DNA from: Streptomyces sp. SID8374
GTDB lineage: Bacteria; Actinomycetota; Actinomycetes; Streptomycetales; Streptomycetaceae
NCBI RefSeq assembly: GCF_009865135.1
Contig: NZ_WWGH01000002.1
Span: 1,178,001 to 1,242,000 of the forward strand
Direction: 5' to 3'
Length of the DNA stretch: 64,000 bases
A program made the translations under genes and the position numbers. The notes below the pieces were generated by a model. That model saw only the letters and a list, made by a program, of their open reading frames with translations. It did no database searches and was not told where the DNA came from. Shown piece after piece: positions 1 through 8,607 of this stretch (within the stretch, counting starts at the first letter, position 1; each line of letters begins with the position of its first letter).

Positions 1-626
1 GCAGCGACGCGCTCTTCTACGCGGGGGACGCGGCCGGGGCCGCCCGAACGGCGCTCGCCCTGGCCGCCACGCCCTTCAAGGGGCCGCGCATGGCACAACA
101 CACCGTCATGGGGCCCGAGTTCCTGGAGCGGGCGGGGGAGGCGGCCGAGGGGTGGGAGTTCGTCACGCCGTTCACGGACGCCGGTGCGGCAGCCGGTGCC
201 GCCGACTTCGCGGCCGCGCACCGCAAGCGGTTCGGCACCGCCCCCGCCACCTGGTCCGCCGAGGCGTACGACGTCGCCGGGCTCGTGGCACAGAGGGTGG
301 CCGCCCTGGTCAGCTCCGGCACGAACGGCGGTGCGGGGGCCACCGGTTCACCGAGCGCCGTGCCGTCCGGTTCACCGGGCGCTGCGTCGTCCGGTTCACC
401 GAGTGCTGTGCCGTCCGGTTCACCGAGCCCCACGCGCACCGGGGACGGGCGCCCCACCCGTGCCGCGCTCGCCGCCGCCGTCACCACGTCCATGTACGAG
501 GGCGTCTCCCGCACCTACGCCTTCGACGAGCAGCGGCAGGTACTGGCGGGTCGGGACGCCCACCTCTACCGGGTGGAGGGCGGCCGCTACCGCTACCTCG
601 GCCCGGCCCCGCAGCCGAAGAGCTGA
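1..626 (+). CDS. Ligand-binding (Peripla_BP-type) receptor domain protein, 3' end only
   Basis: The gene is cut by the left edge of the window. The reading frame enters at base 3 and stops at 624-626. Its sequence (SDALFYAGDAAGAARTALAL, then KGPRMAQHTVMGPEFLERAG) closely parallels the C-terminal domain of the next gene (ADAVIYAGGSAPRAARLATA), so it is a tandem paralogue. That domain is the branched-chain-amino-acid/Leu-Ile-Val binding fold (Peripla_BP_6). By analogy the missing front may be a Ser/Thr kinase plus one membrane segment, but this cannot be seen here. A Gly-Ser-Pro repeat insertion lies in its last third. The next gene starts one base after this stop, so the two are probably co-transcribed. 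Confidence 0.8.
   Translation, partial: SDALFYAGDAAGAARTALALAATPFKGPRMAQHTVMGPEFLERAGEAAEGWEFVTPFTDAGAAAGAADFAAAHRKRFGTAPATWSAEAYDVAGLVAQRVAALVSSGTNGGAGATGSPSAVPSGSPGAASSGSPSAVPSGSPSPTRTGDGRPTRAALAAAVTTSMYEGVSRTYAFDEQRQVLAGRDAHLYRVEGGRYRYLGPAPQPKS
345..431 (+). repeat. In-frame 24-bp tandem repeat
   Basis: Three copies (345-368, 369-392, 393-416) plus a partial fourth of a 24-bp unit encode the octapeptide GSPSAVPS. Each unit opens with GGTTCACCG. The repeat keeps the frame and lies in a loop where the downstream paralogue instead has a short Gly/Glu-rich stretch, so it looks like a recent linker expansion. Confidence 0.85.
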
Positions 627-627
627 C

Positions 628-2931
628 GTGCGGCCCCTCACCTCCCAGGACCCCCGCACGGTCGGCCCGTACCGCACGCTGGCCCGGCTCGGCGCGGGCG
701 GCATGGGCGTGGTCTACCTGGCGCGTTCGGCGGGCGGGGCCCTCGCCGCCGTGAAGGTGATCCGCGCCGAGCACGCCGCCGACCCCGGCTTCCGGGCCCG
801 GTTCCGGCGCGAGGCGGAGGCCGCCGGGCGGATCACCGGGCCGTGGGTGGTCCCGGTGCTCGGCGCGGACACGGAGGCCCGGGAACCGTGGCTGGCGACC
901 GCCTTCGTCCCCGGCCCGTCCCTGGGCGAGGTCGTCGGCGACCGGGGCGCCCTGCCCGCCGAGACCGTACGGGCGCTCGGGGCGCGGCTCGCGGACGCCC
1001 TGGTCACCGTGCACGAGGGCGGGCTGATCCACCGCGACGTGAAACCCGGCAACGTGCTCCTCGCCCTGGACGGGCCCCGGCTCATCGACTTCGGGATCGC
1101 CCGGCACGAGGGCGCCACCGCCCTCACCGCCACCGACGCGGTGATCGGGACCCCCGGCTACCTCGCCCCCGAACAGGCGTCGGCCGGAGCGGCGGTCGGA
1201 CCGGCGTGCGACGTGTTCTCGCTGGGCTGCGTCCTCGTGTACGCGGCCACGGGGCGGCGCCCGTTCGGCGACGGCAGCCCGGCGGGCGTCCTGTTCCGGA
1301 CGATCCACGAGGAGCCGGACCTCGACGGGGTGCCGGGTGCTTTGGCGCCGCTGGTCACGGCCTGCCTGGCCAAGGACCCGGCTGCCCGGCCGACGGCGGG
1401 GGAGGTGCGGGACGCGCTGGCGGGCGGGGGAGCGGACCCGCGCGAGGCGCTGGCCCGGCCCTCCCCCTCTCGTACGCCTCCCCACCTCCGTACGCCCGAC
1501 GACCCCGCTCCCCGTACGCCTCCCCACCCCCGCGGGCCCACCGACCCCGCACCCCACCCCCGTACCCCCTCCGGCCCCAGCCCCCTGACGCCCCCTGCCC
1601 CCTGGTCGCTTCCCGGCCTCTCCGCCCTGGTCGCCGAGCGTTCGGCCGCCGCCCTCGCGCTGCCCGACCCCGAGCCCCTCATCCCCGCCACCGTCACCGT
1701 CACACCGGACGGTGACCCGGCCCCCTCCCTCACCCGCCGCCGGCTCCTCATCGCCGGGGCGGCCGGGGCCGTGGTCCTGGCGGGTGGCTCCACGGCGGCC
1801 TGGATCGCCTCGCGGCGGCGCGACCAGGGCGCCGCCGGGCCGCGGGGCGACCTCCCCACCCGCACCATCGGCCTCCACGCCGACCTCACCGGACCCGGCC
1901 GCGCCACCGGCCTGGCCCACCGGCGCGGCGCGCAACTCGCCGTCGACGACCACAACTCCCGTACCGCCAAAGCCTTCCGCCTAGCCCTGCGCATCGAGGA
2001 CGACGCCGGGGACGAGGCGCGGGCCCTGCGCGTGGCCGACCGGCTGGTGGCCGACCCCGAGGTCATCGCCGTCCTCGGGCCGACCGGTGACGTGCTGCCC
2101 GAGGCGGTCGTCCTGCGGTACGGAAAGGCGCGGCTCGCCACGGTCGTCGTCGCGGCCGGGACCGCCACCGGCGCGTGGGACGCGAGCCTCCAGCTCTGTG
2201 TGACCCGCCCCTACGACGGCAGCCTCGCCCCCGGCCTCGTCAGCTACCTGGTCCACACCCGTCCCGCCGAGCGCATCCTCCTCGTCCCGGACGCGGCGGA
2301 CGCCGACCGGAGCTGGAAGATCGGCTCCGCCGTCCGCGAGGCGGCGCTCACCGGCGCCACCCTCACCGAACACCCGCTCCCCGAGGGCGAGTCGGGGTTC
2401 CGCGCGGCGGCCCGCCGCGCCACCGCCGTGGGGGCCGACGCCGTGATCTACGCGGGCGGCTCCGCACCCCGCGCCGCCCGCCTCGCCACCGCGCTCGCCG
2501 CCGAGGGCTTCACCGGCACAAGGGTCGGAGCCGGACCCGCCCTCGGGCCCGCCTTCCTCCAAGGCGCCGGGAAGGCGGCCGACGGCTGGGTCTTCGCCGA
2601 GGCGTACGCGGACGCGGCGGCGCTCCCTTCGGCCGCGGAGTTCACCGCCGCCCACCGCAGGCGCTTCGGCGCACCGCCCGCCACCTGGGCCGCCGAGGCG
2701 TACGACGCGGTCGGCCTGATCGCCCGGGCCGCGGCGGCGACGAGCGCGGGCGGTGAAGGCGAGGAGCGCGGCGGGCTGGCGCAACGGCTGTTCCGGACCG
2801 AGCACCGGGGGATCGTCCGCACCCTGACGTTCCAGACCTCGACACGCCAGGTCCGGCATCCGGGCGGGATCTTCCTCTACCGGGTCGAGAAGGGCCGCCC
2901 CCGCTTTCTGGGACCGTACGGCGATCTCTGA
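628..2931 (+). CDS. Membrane Ser/Thr protein kinase fused to an extracellular ligand-binding domain
   Basis: This 767-residue protein starts at GTG 628, one base after the previous stop. Residues 15-280 form a Hanks-type kinase: glycine loop GAGGMG at 22-27, ATP lysine K43, catalytic HRDVKPGN from 135, DFG at 154-156, then a GTPGYLAPE activation segment. A proline/threonine-rich juxtamembrane stretch follows. One hydrophobic segment lies near 372-392, and a Peripla_BP_6-type ligand-binding domain runs from about 410 to the end. The architecture predicts a receptor kinase with a cytoplasmic kinase and an outside sensor for a small ligand such as an amino acid. The ligand is unknown. All kinase motifs are intact. 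Confidence 0.9.
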   Translation: MRPLTSQDPRTVGPYRTLARLGAGGMGVVYLARSAGGALAAVKVIRAEHAADPGFRARFRREAEAAGRITGPWVVPVLGADTEAREPWLATAFVPGPSLGEVVGDRGALPAETVRALGARLADALVTVHEGGLIHRDVKPGNVLLALDGPRLIDFGIARHEGATALTATDAVIGTPGYLAPEQASAGAAVGPACDVFSLGCVLVYAATGRRPFGDGSPAGVLFRTIHEEPDLDGVPGALAPLVTACLAKDPAARPTAGEVRDALAGGGADPREALARPSPSRTPPHLRTPDDPAPRTPPHPRGPTDPAPHPRTPSGPSPLTPPAPWSLPGLSALVAERSAAALALPDPEPLIPATVTVTPDGDPAPSLTRRRLLIAGAAGAVVLAGGSTAAWIASRRRDQGAAGPRGDLPTRTIGLHADLTGPGRATGLAHRRGAQLAVDDHNSRTAKAFRLALRIEDDAGDEARALRVADRLVADPEVIAVLGPTGDVLPEAVVLRYGKARLATVVVAAGTATGAWDASLQLCVTRPYDGSLAPGLVSYLVHTRPAERILLVPDAADADRSWKIGSAVREAALTGATLTEHPLPEGESGFRAAARRATAVGADAVIYAGGSAPRAARLATALAAEGFTGTRVGAGPALGPAFLQGAGKAADGWVFAEAYADAAALPSAAEFTAAHRRRFGAPPATWAAEAYDAVGLIARAAAATSAGGEGEERGGLAQRLFRTEHRGIVRTLTFQTSTRQVRHPGGIFLYRVEKGRPRFLGPYGDL

Positions 2932-3058
2932 CCGCGAAACGAAGGCCTGCGGATGGCAGCGGTCAGTGAACCGTTGCCCAGGCGTGAAGATCTCCTGCGA
3001 CCCCGCTTAAGAAATCCTCGATGGACCCGGGACCCCGCCGTACGGCAGCCTTCTCGGT

Positions 3059-3126
3059 GACGGCCGAAGACGGTCGACGGCCGAAGACGGTCGACGGCCG
3101 AGGACGGTCGACGGCCGGAGACGGTA
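3059..3126. repeat. 17-bp tandem repeat, four copies
   Basis: Four head-to-tail copies of GACGGCCGAAGACGGTC (3059-3075, 3076-3092, 3093-3109, 3110-3126); copies 3 and 4 differ at one to three bases. The array lies 165 bp upstream of tdh in the only non-coding stretch between the receptor kinase and tdh. It contains repeated GTCGAC palindromes. Its function is unknown. Confidence 0.9.
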
Positions 3127-3290
3127 CGTGGAGCCGCACGGGCGTGTTCCGTCCCGTCCCGCCGTGACTCCGCCCCCACCATGGGAGCGGGACCCCCCCC
3201 CAAGACCACCCCGGGCCGCAGGGCTCCTCCGACAGGCCCCAAGGCCCGGGGTATCCACCACCCGCGTACCACGTGCAGGGAGCCGCAGCC

Positions 3291-4319
3291 GTGAAGGCAC
3301 TCGTCAAGCAGAAGGCCGAACCGGGACTGTGGCTCATGGACGTGCCGGAGCCGGAGTACGGCCCCACCGACGTCCTGATCAAGGTCCTGCGTACCGGGAT
3401 CTGCGGCACCGACCTGCACATCCGCGCCTACGACGGCTGGGCCCAGCAGGCGGTCACCACCCCGCTGATCCTCGGCCACGAGTTCGTCGGCGAGGTCGCG
3501 GCCCTCGGCTCCGACGTCGCGGACATCGCCGTGGGCGACCTGGTCAGCGGCGAGGGCCACCTCGTCTGCGGGAAGTGCCGCAACTGTCTCGCCGGCCGCC
3601 GCCACCTCTGCCGCTCCACCGTCGGCCTGGGCGTCGGCCGGGACGGGGCGTTCGCGGAGTACGTGGTCCTGCCCGCCTCCAACGTGTGGGTGCACCGGGT
3701 CCCCGTCGACCTCGACATCGCGGCGATCTTCGACCCGTTCGGCAACGCCGTGCACACCGCGCTCTCCTTCCCGCTGGTCGGGGAGGACGTCCTGATCACC
3801 GGCGCCGGGCCGATCGGCATCATGGCCGCCGCCGTCGCCAAGCATGCCGGTGCCCGCAACGTCGTCATCACCGACGTCAGCGAGGCCCGCCTCGCCCTCG
3901 CCCGCAAGGTCGGCGTCAGCCTCGCCCTCAACGTCGCGGACCGCACCATCGCCGACGGCCAGCGCGAGCTGGGCCTGCGCGAGGGCTTCGACATCGGCCT
4001 GGAGATGTCCGGCCGCCCCGAGGCGATGCGCGACATGGTCGCGAACATGACGCACGGCGGCCGCATCGCGATGCTCGGCCTGCCCGCCGAGGAGTTCGCC
4101 GTCGACTGGTCCCGGATCGTCACCTCGATGATCACGATCAAGGGGATCTACGGCCGCGAGATGTACGAGACCTGGTACGCCATGTCCGTCCTGCTGGAGG
4201 GCGGCCTCGACCTCGCCCCCGTGATCACCGGCCGGTACGGCTTCCGCGACTTCGAAGCGGCCTTCGACGACGCGGCGAGCGGCCTCGGCGGCAAGGTCAT
4301 CCTCGACTGGACCGTCTGA
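3291..4319 (+). CDS. tdh: L-threonine 3-dehydrogenase
   Basis: This cytosolic enzyme oxidises L-threonine to 2-amino-3-ketobutyrate with NAD+. The product has 342 residues; E. coli Tdh has 341. The medium-chain zinc dehydrogenase pattern is complete: catalytic zinc ligands in GICGTD (C38) and LGHEFVGE, the structural zinc cysteines in HLVCGKCRNC and the following HLC, and a Rossmann loop in ITGAGPIGIM. GTG 3291 is preceded by AGGGAG at a suitable distance; an in-frame GTG at 3273 has no such site. kbl follows after 60 bp, which completes the two-step threonine-to-glycine pathway and suggests one operon. Confidence 0.95.
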   Translation: MKALVKQKAEPGLWLMDVPEPEYGPTDVLIKVLRTGICGTDLHIRAYDGWAQQAVTTPLILGHEFVGEVAALGSDVADIAVGDLVSGEGHLVCGKCRNCLAGRRHLCRSTVGLGVGRDGAFAEYVVLPASNVWVHRVPVDLDIAAIFDPFGNAVHTALSFPLVGEDVLITGAGPIGIMAAAVAKHAGARNVVITDVSEARLALARKVGVSLALNVADRTIADGQRELGLREGFDIGLEMSGRPEAMRDMVANMTHGGRIAMLGLPAEEFAVDWSRIVTSMITIKGIYGREMYETWYAMSVLLEGGLDLAPVITGRYGFRDFEAAFDDAASGLGGKVILDWTV

Positions 4320-4379
4320 CCGTCGTACTTCTTCTCGCCTTCTCGGACCTCTTCTCGCATCCCTTTTAAGGAATCCAGC

Positions 4380-5582
4380 ATGTTCGACTCCGTACGCGAC
4401 GATCTGCGCACCACCCTCGACGAGATCCGCGCCGCCGGGCTGCACAAGCCCGAGCGCGTGATCGGCACCCCGCAGTCCGCGACCGTGGCCGTCACCTCCG
4501 GCGGCCGCGCCGGTGAGGTCCTCAACTTCTGCGCCAACAACTACCTCGGCCTCGCCGACCACCCCGAGGTCATCTCCGCCGCCCACGAGGCGCTGGACCG
4601 CTGGGGCTACGGGCTCGCCTCGGTCCGCTTCATCTGCGGAACCCAGGAGGTCCACAAGGAGCTGGAGGCGCGGCTCTCGGCCTTCCTCGGCCAGGAGGAC
4701 ACGATCCTCTACTCCTCCTGCTTCGACGCCAACGGCGGAGTCTTCGAGACCATCCTCGGCCCCGAGGACGCGGTCATCTCCGACGCCCTCAACCACGCCT
4801 CGATCATCGACGGCATCCGCCTCTCCAAGGCCCAGCGCTTCCGCTACGCCAACCGCGACCTGGCCGACCTGGAGAAGCAGCTCAAGGAGGCGTCCGGCGC
4901 CCGCCGCCGTCTGATCGTCACCGACGGCGTGTTCTCGATGGACGGGTACGTGGCCCCGCTCCAGGAGATCTGCGACCTCGCCGACCGCTACGACGCCATG
5001 GTCATGGTCGACGACTCGCACGCCGTCGGCTTCGTCGGCCCCGGCGGCCGCGGCACGCCCGAGCTGCACGGCGTCATGGACCGGGTCGACATCATCACCG
5101 GCACCCTCGGCAAGGCGCTGGGCGGTGCTTCCGGCGGTTACGTCGCGGCCCGCGCCGAGATCGTCGCCCTGCTGCGCCAGCGCTCGCGCCCGTACCTCTT
5201 CTCCAACTCCCTCGCCCCGGTCATCGCCGCCGCCTCCCTCAAGGTCATCGACCTGCTGGAGTCGGCCGGCGACCTGCGCGACCAGCTCAACGCCAACACC
5301 GCGCTCTTCCGCTCCCGGATGACAGAGGAGGGCTTCGACATCCTGCCCGGCGACCACGCCATCGCCCCCGTGATGATCGGGGACGCGGCGAAGGCAGGCC
5401 GGATGGCGGAGCTGCTGCTCGAGCGCGGTGTGTACGTGATCGGGTTCTCGTACCCCGTCGTCCCGCAGGGGGCCGCGCGCATCCGCGTCCAGCTCTCCGC
5501 CGCGCACTCCACCGCCGACGTGAACCGCGCAGTGGACGCGTTCGTCGACGCGCGGGCGGCCCTGGAGGCGGAGGCTGCCTGA
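4380..5582 (+). CDS. kbl: Glycine C-acetyltransferase (2-amino-3-ketobutyrate CoA ligase)
   Basis: A PLP enzyme of the alpha-oxoamine synthase family, 400 residues. It cleaves the unstable 2-amino-3-ketobutyrate made by Tdh, with CoA, into glycine and acetyl-CoA. The PLP lysine is K245 in TGTLGKALGGASGGY, and VDDSHAVGF carries the cofactor-binding aspartate and histidine. ATG 4380 has AAGGAA six bases upstream. It lies directly behind tdh, the normal partner. The 8-amino-7-oxononanoate synthase BioF belongs to the same family, but the tdh linkage and the RFICGTQ segment favour Kbl. Confidence 0.95.
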   Translation: MFDSVRDDLRTTLDEIRAAGLHKPERVIGTPQSATVAVTSGGRAGEVLNFCANNYLGLADHPEVISAAHEALDRWGYGLASVRFICGTQEVHKELEARLSAFLGQEDTILYSSCFDANGGVFETILGPEDAVISDALNHASIIDGIRLSKAQRFRYANRDLADLEKQLKEASGARRRLIVTDGVFSMDGYVAPLQEICDLADRYDAMVMVDDSHAVGFVGPGGRGTPELHGVMDRVDIITGTLGKALGGASGGYVAARAEIVALLRQRSRPYLFSNSLAPVIAAASLKVIDLLESAGDLRDQLNANTALFRSRMTEEGFDILPGDHAIAPVMIGDAAKAGRMAELLLERGVYVIGFSYPVVPQGAARIRVQLSAAHSTADVNRAVDAFVDARAALEAEAA

Positions 5583-5618
5583 CCTGCCTGCCGGGTCGGG
5601 GCCTCGGCCGCGACCTGG

Positions 5619-5624
5619 GACAAT
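5619..5624 (+). promoter_or_regulatory. -10 hexamer of a probably leaderless LysR transcript
   Basis: GACAAT lies exactly six bases before ATG 5631 and no Shine-Dalgarno sequence is present. This spacing would put the transcription start at the start codon, a common arrangement in Streptomyces. Confidence 0.5.
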
Positions 5625-5630
5625 GGGCAC

Positions 5631-6554
5631 ATGATCGATGCGCGGCGGCTGCGAATCCTCCGTGCGGTGGCCGACCACCGCACCGTGACCGCGGCCGCCG
5701 CCGCGTTGTACCTGACGCCCTCCGCCGTCTCCCAGCAGCTCGCCGCCCTGGAGCAGGAGACCGGCCACCGCCTCGTCGAACGCAGCGCGCGCGGCGCCCG
5801 GCTCACCGCCGCCGGGGAGATCCTGCTCAGTCACGCCAACGTGGTCCTGGCCCAGCTGGAGCGGGCAGAGGCGGAGCTGGCGGACTACAGCGCGGGCGTC
5901 GCCGGTACGGTCACGGTCGCCGCGTTCGCCACCGGCATCGGCCTCGTCCTCGCCCCCGCCCTCACCGAGCTGGCCCGCACCGCGCCCGGCATCCGGGTCA
6001 AGGTGCAGGACGCGGAGGGCGACGCGAGCGTGCCGATGGTGCTGGACCGGCAGGTGGATGTGGCGGTGGCCGTCGAATACCGGGGCGCCCCCGCCGAGGA
6101 CGACCGCCGCCTGACCCGCGTACCCCTCTACTCGGAGCCGTTCGACGCGGTGCTCCCGGTGGACCACCGCCTCGCGGACCAGGACCACGTGGCGGTCGCG
6201 GACCTCGCCAAGGACCCGTGGATCGGGCCGTACCCGGGGAACCCCTGCCATGACGTGGTGGTCCTGGCCTGCGAGTACGCCGGTTTCGCCCCGCGCCTGG
6301 AGCACTCGTCGGACGACTTCCGGGCGGTGGTGGCGCTGGCCGGGGCGGACGCGGGGGTGGCGCTGGTGCCGAGGTCGGCGCTGCGCGGGATGGAGCTGAC
6401 CGGGGTGGTCGTCCGCCCGGTGGAGGGCAGCGCCCCCACCCGCCGCGTCTTCGCGGCCGTACGCCAGGGAGCCGAGGGCCATCCGCTGATCCGGCCGGTG
6501 CTGGACGCGATGGAGGCGGTGGCGGTACGGGAGGCGGGGCTGGCGCGGGGGTGA
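5631..6554 (+). CDS. LysR-family transcriptional regulator
   Basis: A 307-residue LysR regulator. Residues 1-60 hold the winged helix-turn-helix (RRLRILRAVADHRTVTAAAA, then LTPSAVSQQLAALEQETG); the rest is a periplasmic-binding-like effector domain. It sits 48 bp downstream of kbl in the same direction. It could regulate threonine catabolism, but its own -10 element and likely leaderless start argue for separate transcription, and the target is not shown by the sequence. Its stop codon lies in the first unit of a 38-bp repeat array. Confidence 0.9.
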   Translation: MIDARRLRILRAVADHRTVTAAAAALYLTPSAVSQQLAALEQETGHRLVERSARGARLTAAGEILLSHANVVLAQLERAEAELADYSAGVAGTVTVAAFATGIGLVLAPALTELARTAPGIRVKVQDAEGDASVPMVLDRQVDVAVAVEYRGAPAEDDRRLTRVPLYSEPFDAVLPVDHRLADQDHVAVADLAKDPWIGPYPGNPCHDVVVLACEYAGFAPRLEHSSDDFRAVVALAGADAGVALVPRSALRGMELTGVVVRPVEGSAPTRRVFAAVRQGAEGHPLIRPVLDAMEAVAVREAGLARG

Positions 6555-6792
6555 GCGGTGCTCTTGGTGTGAGGCGTGGGTCGCGGGGCGTGAGCGGTGC
6601 TCAGGGCTGGGGGCACGGGGCGCGGGGGTGAACGGTGCTCTTGGTGTGAGGCGTGGGTCGCGGGGGTGAGCGGTGCTCAGAGCCGAGGGCAGGGAGCGCG
6701 GGGGTGAGCAGTGCTCTTGGTTTGGGGCGCGGGTCGCGCGCGTGAGCGGTGCTCAGGGCTTCGGGCTGGGCGCGGGACGTGAGCGCTGCTCA
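6551..6792. repeat. 38-bp tandem repeat array filling a convergent intergenic space
   Basis: Seven unit starts at 6551, 6590, 6628, 6666, 6704, 6742 and 6779 (period 37-39). Each begins GTGAGCGGTGCTC or a one-base variant, and each carries the small palindrome GAGC-GGT-GCTC. Units alternate between two types after GCTC (TTGGTGTGAGG against AGGGCTGGGGG), so there is a higher-order period near 76 bp. The first unit contains the LysR stop codon and the last contains the stop codon of the convergent LtrA gene. Confidence 0.9.
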
Positions 6793-8064
6793 AGGCCGGT
6801 CGGCTCGGCTCGTGCGCCGGATTCTCCCGCCCCGCCACCGCCCGGCGGGCGCAGGCATCCCCGCCCGCCCCGGGTCGTAGAGGATCTGCCAGCACACCAG
6901 CGCCACCAGGATCCCGATCGTCGCCCACACGGGCAGCCGTACGCCCAGCGGGGCGAGCGCCACGGCCACCGCCACACACGGCAGCCCCCAGCCCAGCACC
7001 CACACCCGGTCGGCCCGCTCCGCCAACGGCAGCGCCGCCACCACGCCCGCCGCGAAGTACCCCGCCATCGCCCCGCACAGCAGCCAGTGCTGCCCCTTCG
7101 GCAGTACGTCGTCGAAGTGGGCGATCGCCGAGCCGAGGGCCGTGGCCAGGGCGACCAGGAAACCGGTCATCACCGCGTGCAGCAGCATCGCCAGCCGGTG
7201 AGGGAGCGCGTCCTTGCGCAGGTGCGGGATGCCGTTGGTGCCGTACAGCAGGCTCAGGGTGCAGATCCCGGCCAGCAGGCAGAACGCCCCTAGCCCCGTG
7301 GCAGCCAGCGGCAGATCCCAGTCGTCGCGCTCCGAGGCGGCGTCGATGATCTGGATGACCCCTTCGCCCAGCACGATGATCACGTACAGCCCGAGTCGTT
7401 CGCCCATGTGCGCGGTGTCGATGCGCGACTCGCTGAGCTGAGGAGGCGCGGGCGAGGAGGCGTGCGGCGGGCCCGGTGGCGGGCGGTCACCCCGGCGCGC
7501 GGCGGCCCGCTCGGATGCGTGCCGGAGGGTGCGGCCGCGGGTGGCGACCAGCAGGGTGACGATGTCGACGGCGATGCCCAGCGCCCAGAGCCAGTAGCGC
7601 CACGGCGTCGGGACGAAGAGCGAGACGAGCCAGGGCAGAGCGCCCGCGCCGAACTGCGCCAGCGGCCAGTCCACGACGATGCTGCCCCGCTGCCAGACAC
7701 GGCCCGCCTGCCAGCGCAGGGCGACATAGGCGAGGACGAAGGTGACTGCGTGGTGGGTCAGGACCGCGTGGACGGAGGCCGCCATCACGGCCATGCCGAG
7801 CATCGCGATCAGCAGGGTACGGACGCGGGTGGCGGAGGCGGCGATGTCCCCGTAGACGGCGAACCCGGCCCAGACGGTCCAGAAGGCGAGGTAGAGGACC
7901 CCGTACAGGGCGAGGTCCGCCAGGCGCGGCCCGTCGTGCAGGAGGTGGGCCAGCTGCCCGGCCCCGGCGACGACCACCAGGTCGAAGAACAGCTCGTTCC
8001 ACCCGGCGTGCCGCCCGGGCTCGGCCGCCACGGGGGAGGCGCTGGGGTCCGCGGGCTGCTGCAT
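6790..8064 (-). CDS. Low-temperature-requirement A (LtrA) family membrane protein
   Basis: 424 residues with about ten hydrophobic segments. The N-terminal WNELFFDLVVVAGAGQLAH matches the LtrA family signature (WxELFFDLVFV). The family was named from a Listeria cold-growth mutant; its molecular activity is not established, so no reaction is assigned. A hydrophilic Pro/Arg-rich loop separates two clusters of membrane segments near the middle. Its stop codon overlaps the last unit of the 38-bp array. It may share a transcript with the VOC gene 76 bp upstream. Confidence 0.85.
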   Translation of the reverse strand: MQQPADPSASPVAAEPGRHAGWNELFFDLVVVAGAGQLAHLLHDGPRLADLALYGVLYLAFWTVWAGFAVYGDIAASATRVRTLLIAMLGMAVMAASVHAVLTHHAVTFVLAYVALRWQAGRVWQRGSIVVDWPLAQFGAGALPWLVSLFVPTPWRYWLWALGIAVDIVTLLVATRGRTLRHASERAAARRGDRPPPGPPHASSPAPPQLSESRIDTAHMGERLGLYVIIVLGEGVIQIIDAASERDDWDLPLAATGLGAFCLLAGICTLSLLYGTNGIPHLRKDALPHRLAMLLHAVMTGFLVALATALGSAIAHFDDVLPKGQHWLLCGAMAGYFAAGVVAALPLAERADRVWVLGWGLPCVAVAVALAPLGVRLPVWATIGILVALVCWQILYDPGRAGMPAPAGRWRGGRIRRTSRADRP

Positions 8065-8140
8065 GGGCCCATGGTCACTGCGGGCGCCCCCGGGGAGCGC
8101 GCCGACTGTGGGCCGAATGGCGACCCGTGCTCCGGGAAGG

Positions 8141-8533
8141 TCAGGCCGCCGGCTGGAGCAGGTCCCACCGGTTGCCGTACAGGTCCTCGAAGACCGCGAC
8201 CGAGCCGTACGTCTCGTGCCGGGGCTCCTCCAGGAAGCGGACCCCCGCCGCGCTCATCCGGGCGTGGTCACCCGCGAAGTCCTCGGTGTGCAGGAAGAAG
8301 CCGACCCGCCCGCCGGTCTGCGCCCCCACGCTCGCCTCCTGCGCCCCGTCCTTCGCGCGGGCCAGCAGCAGCCCCGTGCCGGCCGCCGCCCCGCGCGGGC
8401 GCACCACCACCCAGCGGGAGCTGTCACCCCGGTCGGTGTCCTCCACCAGCTCGAAGCCGAGCGCGTCACGGTAGAAGGCGACGGCCTCGTCGTAGTCGCG
8501 GACGACGAGGGTGACCAGGGCGATGCGGGACAT
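8141..8533 (-). CDS. VOC-superfamily protein (glyoxalase/bleomycin-resistance fold)
   Basis: 130 residues with the two beta-alpha-beta-beta-beta modules of the vicinal oxygen chelate fold: VTLVVRDYDEAVAFYRDALGF opens module one and FFLHTEDFAGDHARMSAAG opens module two, ending FEDLYGNRWDLLQP. Members include glyoxalases, dioxygenases and antibiotic-binding proteins, and the substrate cannot be read from the sequence. The ATG has GGAGG six bases upstream. It is flanked by LtrA and an APH-type gene on the same strand. Confidence 0.85.
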   Translation of the reverse strand: MSRIALVTLVVRDYDEAVAFYRDALGFELVEDTDRGDSSRWVVVRPRGAAAGTGLLLARAKDGAQEASVGAQTGGRVGFFLHTEDFAGDHARMSAAGVRFLEEPRHETYGSVAVFEDLYGNRWDLLQPAA

Positions 8534-8559
8534 GGGCCCCTCCAGAGGATCGGGAAGCG

Positions 8560-8571
8560 GTTATACGTAAC
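8560..8571 (-). promoter_or_regulatory. Likely promoter/operator of the VOC gene
   Basis: On the minus strand TATAAC (complement of 8560-8565) makes a good -10 element, 26 nt before the VOC start. It lies in the partial palindrome GTTATACGTAAC, in an unusually AT-rich patch for this window. A repressor site is possible. No good -35 is visible. Confidence 0.4.
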
Positions 8572-8607
8572 ACTAACGCTTGCGGCCCCTGAAGTGTTCG
8601 CAGCGGC

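Noticed and set aside
2877..6482. A 1201-codon minus-strand frame opposite tdh, kbl and LysR
   Set aside because: Shadow of three well-supported plus-strand genes; low-complexity composition and no motif.
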